Shown: positions 1 to 7,224 of the stretch, in pieces
How positions within the stretch are numbered: position 1 is the first letter of the stretch
Layout: the number at the start of each line of letters is the position of its first letter
NCBI GenBank assembly: GCA_039027435.1
Contig: JBCCKF010000010.1
Coordinates: forward strand, 1 to 64,000
DNA from: CALBPI01 sp039027435
Lineage (GTDB): Bacteria > Pseudomonadota > Gammaproteobacteria > Steroidobacterales > Woeseiaceae
Reading direction: 5' to 3'
Length of the DNA: 64,000 bases
Made by a program: the position numbers and the translations under genes
The notes under the pieces: model-generated
Databases searched by the model: none
Told to the model about the DNA's origin: nothing
Seen by the model: the letters and a program-made list of their open reading frames with translations, nothing else

Positions 1-312
1 GCGATTTCGGTAGCCGACATTGCCGCTATCTCTGCCGGCGATACGAAAGCGATTTCAGTAGCCGACATTGCCGCCATATCTGCCGGAGATACGAAAGCGA
101 TTTCAGTAGCCGACATTGCCGCTATTTCGGCAGGGGATACGAAGGCGATCTCAGTAGCTGACGTTACTGCAATTTCCGCTGGCGACACCAAGGCGATTTC
201 GGTAGCTGACATTGCCGCTATCTCTGCTGGCGACACAAAAGCGATCTCTGTGGGAGATCTTCAGCCAGTTTCGCTTTCGGACCTGAACGCGATTTCGGTT
301 GGCGATACGAAG
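1..312 (+). repeat. 48-bp coding tandem repeat (two octapeptides per unit)
   Basis: Five good 48-bp units lie at 1-48, 49-96, 97-144, 145-192 and 193-240, followed by a degenerate unit at 241-288 and a half unit at 289-312. Units 1 and 2 differ at four third-codon positions, all silent. Unit 4 carries I-to-V and A-to-T changes. The array continues past the left edge. Confidence 0.95.
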
Positions 313-759
313 AATCCAGTTCTCGCTACGTTTAGCGCGTTTGGCGAGGAGCTAGATTCGAAAGACGGCGCCAAGGCTGAGTCGGATATTTTTGTTGTTC
401 TCGCGGGCGCTGTGGAGAGTGTGGACCTTAAGACTGCGACGATTACCATTTTAGGTAAGTCAGTTGCCATTGAAATGGAAGCTGCCCAGCGACTGAATAT
501 TGGAGATTATGTCGGGGTTCTGGGGCGTGTCTTTGAAAACGGAGCGGTCGAGGTCGAGTCTGTCGGTCGTTACAAGGAAGCTTACATGCCGGGAGTCTCT
601 CCAGTATTAAGGGCGTACCACGTTAGTGAAATGCCAAAGTCCCTGGATTCGGCTCCGTATTTCGGCGTCGCTTCGGACAGTGAAATTCGGCTTGTATACG
701 GCGTGCAACCTACGCTAGGCGGCGGCATTGTTGACGCATACGTAATCAACGGCGGATAG
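1..759 (+). CDS. Octapeptide-repeat protein of unknown function (5' end outside window)
   Basis: The reading frame is open from base 1 and ends at a TAG at 757-759, so the start lies upstream. About 104 residues in the window are tandem octapeptides of the type AISVADIA/AISAGDTK, with the hallmark A-I-S-x-x-D; the last units are degenerate (AISVGDLQ, PVSLSDLN, AISVGDTK). A non-repetitive C-terminal part of about 148 residues follows, with alternating hydrophobic strands (VVLAGAVESVDL, TATITILG, GDYVGVLGRV, GAVEVESVG) that look like a small beta-barrel such as those in DUF5666-like proteins; that likeness is only an impression. Repeat copies differ mainly at synonymous positions, so the protein is under selection. 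I do not recognise the family. A surface or secreted protein is possible, but the N-terminus needed to judge export is not here. An internal ATG at 250 is an unlikely start because it falls after the repeats have begun. Confidence 0.75.
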   Translation, partial: AISVADIAAISAGDTKAISVADIAAISAGDTKAISVADIAAISAGDTKAISVADVTAISAGDTKAISVADIAAISAGDTKAISVGDLQPVSLSDLNAISVGDTKNPVLATFSAFGEELDSKDGAKAESDIFVVLAGAVESVDLKTATITILGKSVAIEMEAAQRLNIGDYVGVLGRVFENGAVEVESVGRYKEAYMPGVSPVLRAYHVSEMPKSLDSAPYFGVASDSEIRLVYGVQPTLGGGIVDAYVINGG

Positions 760-761
760 CG

Positions 762-800
762 AAAAAAAAAAGACCGACCACCTGAAGGGAGGGGTCGGTC
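762..800 (-). terminator. Rho-independent terminator for the yciB-bolA-ppiC transcript
   Basis: The arms GACCGACC (772-779) and GGTCGGTC (793-800) form a perfect 8-bp stem. Ten A residues at 762-771 become a T-tract after the hairpin on the minus strand. The plus side (AATATTGCC) has no T-run, so it mainly serves the minus operon ending at 943, though the hairpin also sits just after the plus-strand repeat gene. Confidence 0.85.
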
Positions 801-942
801 AATATTGCCTCATCGTTTAGGAGATGTGAGGTTAAGACGCTCCCGCCAGAGCGATCAAAGCGGGAACGTTATTAACACTACAGTCTAGTCACCCGCCTTG
901 CGGTGACGTCGTTCACAATTCTCTCTGTATTGAATCTCCAAA

Positions 943-1728
943 TCACTCGGGGAGTTCGACGCTGACTTCTTTGCGAATCCCGTCGAGATATTCGTTGAAC
1001 TGTTGCTGTGTCAGTGCACCGCGGATTTGTTCCTGCACTTCCTCAAAGCCTGGTAATGATCCGTCGCGAGTACCAACGCGCAGGATTACGTGCCAGCCGA
1101 AATCGGTTTGAACGGGCGATTGGCTGAACGCACCGTCTTCAAGTTCCTGAACCGCAGCGCTGAATGGCGGCACCATTTGAGTCGGAGCAAACCAGCCGAG
1201 ATCTCCGCCCTTCGGTCCTGATGGTCCCGTGGATTTTTCGGCCGCGAGTGCAGCAAAATCGGCGCCGCCCTTTAGCTCCTCGATAATGCTTTTCGCTTCA
1301 TCCTCTGACTCGACAAGTATGTGACTTGCTCTCAATTCAGTCGGCGCCGCTACGTTGCCGACCTGTTCGTCGTACGCCGCTCGCACTGCCTCATCGGCAA
1401 TCGGATTTGATTCGACAAAATCTACGATGGCGGCCCGAGCGAGAACATCGCGTCTTTGCGCTTCAATGGTCGCCGCAGTCTCCTCGGATTGGTCGAGTTT
1501 TTTCTCGATACCGATGTTCGATAATGCGATTACCGTAGCAATCTGTTCGATGATGTCGTCGCGATTCTCGGCGGTGGCGGGCGCTCCGGTAAACTGTACA
1601 GCGTATGCATCGAACTCCACTTCCGAGATTGCCAAGCCGTCAACAGTAACTACGGTTTCGCCAATTGCTACGGTGCTCGCGATCAACAGTGCCGCACTCA
1701 GCAAACTGCGCTTTGCAGTTGTCTTCAT
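943..1728 (-). CDS. Periplasmic parvulin-type peptidyl-prolyl isomerase
   Basis: This 261-residue protein has an N-terminal signal peptide (basic start, hydrophobic core, cleavage probably after VAIG or so), a helical SurA-like N-terminal region and a parvulin domain from about residue 130 to 225 containing LRASHILVES, GGADFAALA, GPKGGDLGWF and FGWHVI. These are the classic PpiC/SurA rotamase motifs. It would catalyse proline cis-trans isomerisation during folding of exported proteins. A good Shine-Dalgarno (AAGGAG) precedes the start. It is the last gene after yciB and bolA, 33 bases below bolA. It is smaller than SurA and has a single parvulin domain, so PpiC/PrsA-like is the better label. 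Confidence 0.9.
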   Translation of the reverse strand: MKTTAKRSLLSAALLIASTVAIGETVVTVDGLAISEVEFDAYAVQFTGAPATAENRDDIIEQIATVIALSNIGIEKKLDQSEETAATIEAQRRDVLARAAIVDFVESNPIADEAVRAAYDEQVGNVAAPTELRASHILVESEDEAKSIIEELKGGADFAALAAEKSTGPSGPKGGDLGWFAPTQMVPPFSAAVQELEDGAFSQSPVQTDFGWHVILRVGTRDGSLPGFEEVQEQIRGALTQQQFNEYLDGIRKEVSVELPE

Positions 1729-1761
1729 CAGTTTCTCCTTAAGGGCTGAATGAAAAGTTGT

Positions 1762-2028
1762 CTATTCGGTTCCGCTCGCCTTGATGGAGAGCGCATGAAT
1801 ATCTGTGGTCATCAAATCGCCAAGCGCTTTGTAGATAGCTTGGTGACATGCGATCGGGCGTTTGCCATTGAACGCACTTGAGGAAATGTTCACCTTAAAG
1901 TGCCCACGTCCGTCTTGAGCACCCGCATGTCCGGCATGCAAGTGCGATTGGTCGATAACTTGCAGCGTGGTCGGCTCGAAAGCCTCCTGAAGTATTTGCG
2001 TGATCAATTCAACACGTGCTGCGTTCAT
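1762..2028 (-). CDS. bolA: BolA family protein
   Basis: The 88-residue protein matches the BolA fold throughout: LITQILQEAFEP, then QSHLHAGHAGA, GHFKVNISSSAF, RPIACHQAIYKALGDLM and the C-terminal HALSIKA. BolA proteins partner monothiol glutaredoxins in iron-sulfur handling and affect cell shape and stress response; the histidine in the RPIACHQ segment is the usual conserved cluster ligand. The start overlaps the end of yciB by four bases, so the two are translationally coupled. Which BolA paralogue it is (BolA or IbaG) cannot be settled, but the length and motifs fit BolA. Confidence 0.9.
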   Translation of the reverse strand: MNAARVELITQILQEAFEPTTLQVIDQSHLHAGHAGAQDGRGHFKVNISSSAFNGKRPIACHQAIYKALGDLMTTDIHALSIKASGTE

Positions 2029-2597
2029 TCCGAATCGACCTGGGCTGCCTGTTCATTCTCGGTCGATTCTTCGTCGATCATGCGACCCGCGATCCAAACG
2101 CTTTGACCGATGATGAAAGCGAACGTCAGGCCGGTGATGCCCCACACCTTGAACTGAAACCAGGTCGCCTCGCTGTAGTTCGTGGCGACCAGAATGTTTA
2201 ACGCGCCGAGGAAAACAAAAAAACCGGCCCAGATATATCCGAGTGTTTTCCACGCGTCTGGTTCCATACGAATGGTTCCGCCGAGCATCTTCTCGATCAG
2301 ACTGACGCCGGCAAACTTCTGGGCGAGTCCGAACGCGATCGCCAATCCGAAGTAGAGAATGGTCGGTTTCATCATCACGAACCGCGGATCGCGAAATATG
2401 AGTGTTGCGCCGCCAAACAGGAGCACCAAGCCCGCTGACCATAAGTGCACCTGAGAGACAGGCTTTCCGAGCAGTTTCTGTCCCAAGGGGATCAATGGCA
2501 GCGTCACCATCAAGACGATGGTGGCCGCGTAGATGTCGTATTGCTTGTACGCAACCAACGCCAGCAGTAGCGGAATGAAGTCAATAAGTGCTTGCAT
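2025..2597 (-). CDS. yciB: Inner-membrane septation/intracellular-septation protein A (YciB)
   Basis: This 190-residue, strongly hydrophobic protein has about five membrane helices and the YciB/IspA hallmarks: LIDFIPLLLALVAYKQYDIY at the N-terminus, KPTILYFGLAIAFG in the middle, and WKTLGYIWAGFFVFLGALNI. YciB acts in the inner membrane and has been linked to cell-envelope synthesis and division. The last ~15 residues are an acidic soluble tail (DEESTENEQAAQ). It is the first gene of a short minus-strand operon with bolA and ppiC, and its start faces yciO across about 90 bases that must hold both promoters. Confidence 0.93.
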   Translation of the reverse strand: MQALIDFIPLLLALVAYKQYDIYAATIVLMVTLPLIPLGQKLLGKPVSQVHLWSAGLVLLFGGATLIFRDPRFVMMKPTILYFGLAIAFGLAQKFAGVSLIEKMLGGTIRMEPDAWKTLGYIWAGFFVFLGALNILVATNYSEATWFQFKVWGITGLTFAFIIGQSVWIAGRMIDEESTENEQAAQVDSE

Positions 2598-2689
2598 GAA
2601 GTGGTGTTTTCAGTAGCGGTGGCGCATGTTAGCGGAAACGGCACGTTGCCCACCAGTAACGAGTAAGTGTTCTCGGGCTAAAGTACAAT

Positions 2690-3316
2690 ATGGGTATGAC
2701 GGAGCTGATCTCAATCCATCCCGAAAACCCCCAGATGCGACAGGTAGCGCGTGTTGTCAGTCTCATGCGGGCCGGCGGGTTGATCGCATACCCGACCGAC
2801 TGCAGTTACGCCCTGGGTTGCCATATTGGTGACAAACGCGCGATGGAGCGAATCCGCCGTATTCGTCAGACAGACAAGGACCACAACTTCACACTGGTTT
2901 GCAGTGATCTGTCCGAGATCGCTACCTATGCGCGGGTTGATAACTGGGCCTACCGTCTTCTTCGCACGTTCACGCCCGGGCCTTACACCTTTATTCTGAA
3001 AGCAACCGGGGAAGTGCCAAAGCGGCTCCAGAACCCGCGCCGCCGGACCATCGGTATCCGCATTCCAGACCATCCGATTCCTTTGGCGTTCCTCGAACAC
3101 CTGAGCGAACCCATCATGTCATCAACTTTGCTCATGCCGGGTGACGACGAGCCCATGACTGATCCGCGCGAGATGCTGGACAGACTGCAAGGCAAGGTAG
3201 AGGCCGTCATTGACGGTGGTGCTGGAGGGATGGTGCCTTCAAGTGTGGTCGATCTGACCAGCGGTACGGTCGAGATCCTCCGTGAGGGCAAAGGCGATAC
3301 GTCCGCGATCGTCTGA
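2690..3316 (+). CDS. yciO: YciO/YrdC/Sua5-family protein
   Basis: The 208-residue protein has the YrdC fold: GGLIAYPTDCSYALGC near residue 30, the KDHNFTLVC segment, FTPGPYTFILKAT, and RRTIGIRIPDHPI. The KxR/SxN residues of true TsaC/Sua5 threonylcarbamoyl-AMP synthases are only partly kept; length and the PTDCSYALGC motif fit the YciO branch, whose activity is less clear than that of TsaC. An alternative ATG lies two codons downstream at 2696. It stands alone before scpA, in a position common for yciO in gammaproteobacteria. Confidence 0.88.
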   Translation: MGMTELISIHPENPQMRQVARVVSLMRAGGLIAYPTDCSYALGCHIGDKRAMERIRRIRQTDKDHNFTLVCSDLSEIATYARVDNWAYRLLRTFTPGPYTFILKATGEVPKRLQNPRRRTIGIRIPDHPIPLAFLEHLSEPIMSSTLLMPGDDEPMTDPREMLDRLQGKVEAVIDGGAGGMVPSSVVDLTSGTVEILREGKGDTSAIV

Positions 3317-3389
3317 AGTCACGGTGCCAGCACCGCTGGAATAGGACTACAATAGGCGACAGTTTTTCAGTGACGTCCCGGAATTCCCA

Positions 3390-4268
3390 GTGACCGAAAC
3401 GCCTCCAGAGCCCACAACGGAGAATCTACTCCAGCAGCCAGCACAATCGGAAATGCCGTTTGCAGTGGTTGAGGGCGAACCCGTAACGGAGTTGCCGCAG
3501 GATCTATACATCCCGCCGCACGCTCTTAAGGTGTTCCTCGAGGCTTTCGAGGGTCCCCTTGACCTGCTTCTCTACCTTATTCGGCGACAGAACCTCGACA
3601 TCCTCGATATTCCGATTGCGGAAATCACAGAGCAGTACGTTCAGTACATTGAGGTTATGCAGGAGCTCCAGCTTGAGCTTGCCGGGGAGTACCTTCTGAT
3701 GGCCGCGATGCTGGCGGAGATCAAGTCGCGTATGTTGCTGCCACGCCCTGTCAGTGATGATGCAGATGAAGAAGATCCGCGCGCCGAGTTGGTCAGAAGG
3801 CTGCAGGAGTACGAGCGCTTCAAGAAGGCCGCGGAAGATCTCGACGAGCTGCCGCGCGAAGAACGCGACACGACCGTGGTCAACGCCAGCATGCCGAAGC
3901 GTCGGGTGGTGACCCGGCTTCCTGATGTCAGCCTGCGTGAGTTGTTGGTTGCCTTTAAAGAAGTTATGGCGCGCGCAGAAATGTACTCCAACCTGCATCT
4001 TCAACGTGAACCGCTATCTGTGCGTCAACGCATGACAGAGATTCTCGATTTGACGAATGCTGGTGGTTTCTCGGAGTTTTCGTCGCTGTTTGATCCAGAA
4101 GAAGGGCGCATGGGGGTGACCGTCACCTTTATTGCGATTCTGGAGCTTTTGAAAGAACAACTTCTCGAGGTTGTGCAGAGTACGAACTTTGCACCGATTC
4201 ATGTTCGTGCTGTCCAGGCCGACGACGCCGACGAGAAGCTAGCCAATATTGAACTGGAGGCTGATTAG
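3390..4268 (+). CDS. scpA: Segregation and condensation protein A
   Basis: This 292-residue kleisin begins with GTG. After a variable N-terminal stretch of about 45 residues comes the ScpA core: FEGPLDLLLYLIRRQNLDILDIPI, then EYLLMAAMLAEIKSRMLLP and, near the end, a winged-helix region (VTFIAILELLKEQLLEVVQ) that would bind the Smc head. It bridges the Smc ATPase and ScpB dimer in chromosome condensation. The TAG stop shares one base with the GTG start of scpB, typical of translational coupling. The long acidic N-terminal extension is longer than in E. coli-type neighbours but common in this family. Confidence 0.95.
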   Translation: MTETPPEPTTENLLQQPAQSEMPFAVVEGEPVTELPQDLYIPPHALKVFLEAFEGPLDLLLYLIRRQNLDILDIPIAEITEQYVQYIEVMQELQLELAGEYLLMAAMLAEIKSRMLLPRPVSDDADEEDPRAELVRRLQEYERFKKAAEDLDELPREERDTTVVNASMPKRRVVTRLPDVSLRELLVAFKEVMARAEMYSNLHLQREPLSVRQRMTEILDLTNAGGFSEFSSLFDPEEGRMGVTVTFIAILELLKEQLLEVVQSTNFAPIHVRAVQADDADEKLANIELEAD

Positions 4269-4978
4269 TGTCCGCGACCGAACCACAAGTACCCGCGATA
4301 CAGGAAGCATCGCAAACGGCTGAAGAGAGTCATGCGCTGGAAGTGTTCTTCGAAGCCGCGCTGCTCGCCTCGGACGCACCACTAAACATCGACCAATTGC
4401 AGAAGATTGCGAGTGCTCGACCAGGGGCTACCAAGGTTTCGAAGCCCGAAGTCCGACAGGCTTTGGAAGCACTTGAAGCGCGTTTTGAGGATCGTGGAGT
4501 AACCTTGGTGGAAGTGGCTTCAGGTTTCCGGGTCCAGCTTCGTCAGGAGATGATGGCGGAACTAACGGGGTTGTTTGAAGAGCGACCGCCACGATACTCC
4601 CGTGCGTTTTTCGAGACGCTTGCGTTGATCGCGTATCGACAGCCCATTACTCGAGGTGAAATCGAAGACGTCCGTGGTGTAGCAGTTAGCAGCAACATCA
4701 TTCGCAGCATGCTGGAGCGAGAGTGGATTCGTATCGTCGGACACCGTGATGTGCCCGGCAAGCCCGCAATGTTCGGCACGACCAAGGCGTTTCTCGACTA
4801 CTTCAATCTAAAAACACTGGACGAGCTACCGTCGCTGGCGGAATTGACCGATATAGAGAGCCTGAAAATTCAGCTCGACTTACCCAGCGTCGAAGATGGC
4901 AGCAGCAATCCTCCGGCGATTGCACGTGAAGAATCCACCGATGAGCAGCCCTCAGAAGCCGACATCGAAGAAGGCTGA
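4268..4978 (+). CDS. scpB: Segregation and condensation protein B
   Basis: The 236-residue protein has the two winged-helix domains of ScpB: ALEVFFEAALLASDAPLNIDQL for the first and RPPRYSRAFFETLALIAYRQPI followed by RGVAVSSNIIRSMLEREWIRIVG for the second. ScpB dimers bind ScpA and control the Smc-kleisin ring. The start codon is GTG and overlaps the scpA stop by one base. The C-terminal ~50 residues are acidic and low in complexity, and their coding sequence overlaps the start of rluB by 38 bases. Confidence 0.95.
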   Translation: MSATEPQVPAIQEASQTAEESHALEVFFEAALLASDAPLNIDQLQKIASARPGATKVSKPEVRQALEALEARFEDRGVTLVEVASGFRVQLRQEMMAELTGLFEERPPRYSRAFFETLALIAYRQPITRGEIEDVRGVAVSSNIIRSMLEREWIRIVGHRDVPGKPAMFGTTKAFLDYFNLKTLDELPSLAELTDIESLKIQLDLPSVEDGSSNPPAIAREESTDEQPSEADIEEG

Positions 4979-5777
4979 ACGCGCGCAAAAGGTTCTGGCA
5001 GCGGCGGGGCATGGCTCACGACGCGAGATTGAGCGTGCAATTGCAGCGGGTGAGCTTCTAATCGATGGAGCAGTGGCCGAACTTGGCGCTACGATCAGCG
5101 GAGAGGAAGACCTCGTACTGCGTGGGCGTAAGGTCAGCGTCAAGGCGGCACGCCACGCCCGGCACAAACACTTGCTCTACCACAAGCCGGCCGGCGAGGT
5201 TTGCACACGCAGTGATCCTGAGGGTCGGAAGCGCATTTTTGACAGCCTTCCGAAACCGGGTATGCAGCGTTGGATTGCGGTCGGTCGATTGGATATTGCG
5301 ACGACGGGCTTATTGTTGCTCACCACCGATGGCGAGCTCGCCAATCGGCTGATGCATCCGAGCTACGAGGTGGCTCGGAGCTATTCGGTTCGAGTATTAG
5401 GGGATCCGGATGAAACCGTACAGCAACAGCTGCTGACGGGCGTCGAGCTGGAAGATGGTGTCGCGAAATTCGACAGTCTGGTGCCGGGTGGTGGTAGCGG
5501 CGTCAATCGCTGGTTTGATGTAACGCTACACGAAGGTCGCAATCGTGAAGTTCGCAGAATCTGGGAAGCGGTCGGCTTCACCGTCAGTCGACTGGTTCGT
5601 ACAGGATATGGTGCCGCGCGACTGCCGCCCAAATTGCGCCGCGGAGAATTCATGGATATCCCGTACCCGGTGCTGCGCAAACTCTATCAAGCGGTCAGGT
5701 TGGAAGCGCCTGCACCGCCGGTGGATCGCAGCCGTCATCCGGCCCGCCGACGGAAAAAACCGCGTCGCAGCGGTTAG
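4941..5777 (+). CDS. rluB: 23S rRNA pseudouridine synthase RluB
   Basis: An S4 domain (KVLAAAGHGSRREIERAIAAGELLIDGAV) is followed by an RsuA/RluB-type catalytic domain with the diagnostic GRLDIATTGLLLLTTDGELA, in which the Asp is the catalytic residue, then HEGRNREVRRIW. RluB converts U2605 (E. coli numbering) of 23S rRNA to pseudouridine. I start at the ATG at 4941 (MSSPQKP) rather than an in-frame ATG at 4896, because the upstream 15 residues only copy the end of scpB in another frame. The C-terminus is a basic tail (SRHPARRRKKPRRSG) likely to touch RNA. The stop overlaps the convergent yciK stop by four bases. Confidence 0.93.
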   Translation: MSSPQKPTSKKAERAQKVLAAAGHGSRREIERAIAAGELLIDGAVAELGATISGEEDLVLRGRKVSVKAARHARHKHLLYHKPAGEVCTRSDPEGRKRIFDSLPKPGMQRWIAVGRLDIATTGLLLLTTDGELANRLMHPSYEVARSYSVRVLGDPDETVQQQLLTGVELEDGVAKFDSLVPGGGSGVNRWFDVTLHEGRNREVRRIWEAVGFTVSRLVRTGYGAARLPPKLRRGEFMDIPYPVLRKLYQAVRLEAPAPPVDRSRHPARRRKKPRRSG

Positions 5778-6544
5778 CGTTTGTCCTTCACGTCGACGCT
5801 GAGACCTGTCAGTGCCTCATCGGTGCTGTTCAAGAAGTAAAGGTACGCGGGTGCAACCGAATCTGGGGTCGGTACCTTTTGGGCGTCTTCCATTGGGTAG
5901 GCCTGTGCCCGCATGTGCGTCCGGGTGGCCCCCGGGTTGATCACATTGACACGGATACCACGCGGTTTTTGTTCTTCAGCGATGATCTGAGCGAGCCCTT
6001 CGACCGCAAACTTGGAGACCGCATACGCACCCCAAAATGCGCGGCCCTTTCGACCCACGCTACTTGTTGTAAACAACACATCGCCCTTCGCTTTCGCGAG
6101 CAATGGCAAGAGCACCTTCGTCAGAGCGAATCCGGCGGTTGCGTTGACATGCATTACTTGCTGCCAGATCACCGCGTCATATTGTTCAACTTCGACCATT
6201 TCGCCGAGAATCCCCGCACAGTGAACCAGCCCGTCCAGCTGCCCGAAATCACTCTCAATCTGCTCGGCAAGCGTCAGGTAGACACCACCTTCTGCTTTTA
6301 GGAAGTCCAGCGGGATGACGATGGGTCTGGGGCCGCCGGATTCAACGATGGCATCGTGAACCTCATTCAGTTTGGTTTCCGAACGCCCCATCAACAGGAC
6401 AGTGGCGCCTGCAACCGCGCACGATTCAGCTACGGCTCTGCCAATCCCGTCGCTGGCACCAGTTACCAGAATCACTTTGCCGTCCAAGCTGCCTGGTGCA
6501 GCTTTGTACTCCCGAAGTTCGGAAGGTGAGGGCGTTTGTGTCAT
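5774..6544 (-). CDS. yciK: Short-chain dehydrogenase YciK
   Basis: A 256-residue Rossmann-fold SDR: TGASDGIGRA at 28-37 binds the nucleotide, NATAG and SS at 161-162 precede the catalytic Y174xxxK178 (WGAYAVSKFAVEGLAQ), and VNVINPGATRTHMRAQAYP follows. The N-terminus (SPSELREYKAAPGSLDGKVILVTGAS) and the internal PLDFLKAEG are typical of YciK, whose physiological substrate is unknown. It is the last gene of the mtaD-ubiG-mupP-rmuC operon and overlaps the preceding gene by four bases, an arrangement similar to that in Pseudomonas. Confidence 0.9.
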   Translation of the reverse strand: MTQTPSPSELREYKAAPGSLDGKVILVTGASDGIGRAVAESCAVAGATVLLMGRSETKLNEVHDAIVESGGPRPIVIPLDFLKAEGGVYLTLAEQIESDFGQLDGLVHCAGILGEMVEVEQYDAVIWQQVMHVNATAGFALTKVLLPLLAKAKGDVLFTTSSVGRKGRAFWGAYAVSKFAVEGLAQIIAEEQKPRGIRVNVINPGATRTHMRAQAYPMEDAQKVPTPDSVAPAYLYFLNSTDEALTGLSVDVKDKR

Positions 6545-7224
6545 TCAACTTCTCCGGTTTGTGCACGAGCGGCTCGCCAGGCACGAAATACGAGCGGTAA
6601 TGATCGCACTTTTTTGCCGTCTGTCAGCCGTCCTAACGAATAATCCAGCGTGGCGGCAAGTGCGACCCACGCGACTGGCAATGATCCGCCACAGACTTCG
6701 GTTAGCGGCCGACGGATTGATGCGACTTCTTCGGTGAAGTCTCGGGGCGCTGCGCCGCGATCCAGTGCATCGAGGGTTGCCAATGCACAGGCGAGGTCGG
6801 TTGCGCTCGTGCGCTGAGCGAGTTCGAGCGGGTTGTCAGTGGCGATCAATAACGCGACACCAAACCTTCTGAATGCATCGATGCGAAAGCTCGTCCGCGA
6901 TTCCGATTCCGGCGTTCGCTTCGTTCGTGCGTGGACCAGCCATTGTCGCAGCAGTGGCAGATGTTCCGCGTTGAGTGGTCCGGGTACTAGTGCTTTGGTC
7001 AGCGGGTGGCGAGGTGAGCCAGTGGTCGTACGACGAAGCTCTTCGTCCCACCACTGCATCTTGATCGGCCGCACTTCGGGACTGAGTGAAGGATCGGCGA
7101 GCGCGCTCACCTCAGCCGCAATTTCAAACGCCGCCTTCTGTTGCGCTTGTGCCTCGGCACTGAGATAAATGGCGGCAACGTCCAGGCAACGTTTGGCCGT
7201 TGGAGATAATATCGCATTCATCAA
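6541..7224 (-). CDS. Squalene/phytoene-synthase-like protein, probably non-catalytic
   Basis: This 227-residue, mostly helical protein resembles the short squalene/phytoene-synthase-like proteins related to assembly factor NDUFAF6. The clearest segment is EVRPIKMQWWDEEL followed by HPLTKALV at residues ~50-80, which fits the family pattern of an Arg-rich helix, a W-W/E-L motif and hPv. I cannot find the Asp-rich motifs that bind Mg-diphosphate in true synthases, so catalysis is doubtful. It sits exactly between rmuC (one base gap) and yciK (four-base overlap), so it is part of the operon. The family call is a weak inference. Confidence 0.5.
   Translation of the reverse strand: MMNAILSPTAKRCLDVAAIYLSAEAQAQQKAAFEIAAEVSALADPSLSPEVRPIKMQWWDEELRRTTTGSPRHPLTKALVPGPLNAEHLPLLRQWLVHARTKRTPESESRTSFRIDAFRRFGVALLIATDNPLELAQRTSATDLACALATLDALDRGAAPRDFTEEVASIRRPLTEVCGGSLPVAWVALAATLDYSLGRLTDGKKVRSLPLVFRAWRAARAQTGEVE

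Noticed and set aside
83..252. CRISPR-like regularly spaced repeat at the left edge
   Set aside because: The 48-bp units are contiguous without spacers and keep one reading frame that continues into a unique C-terminal domain.
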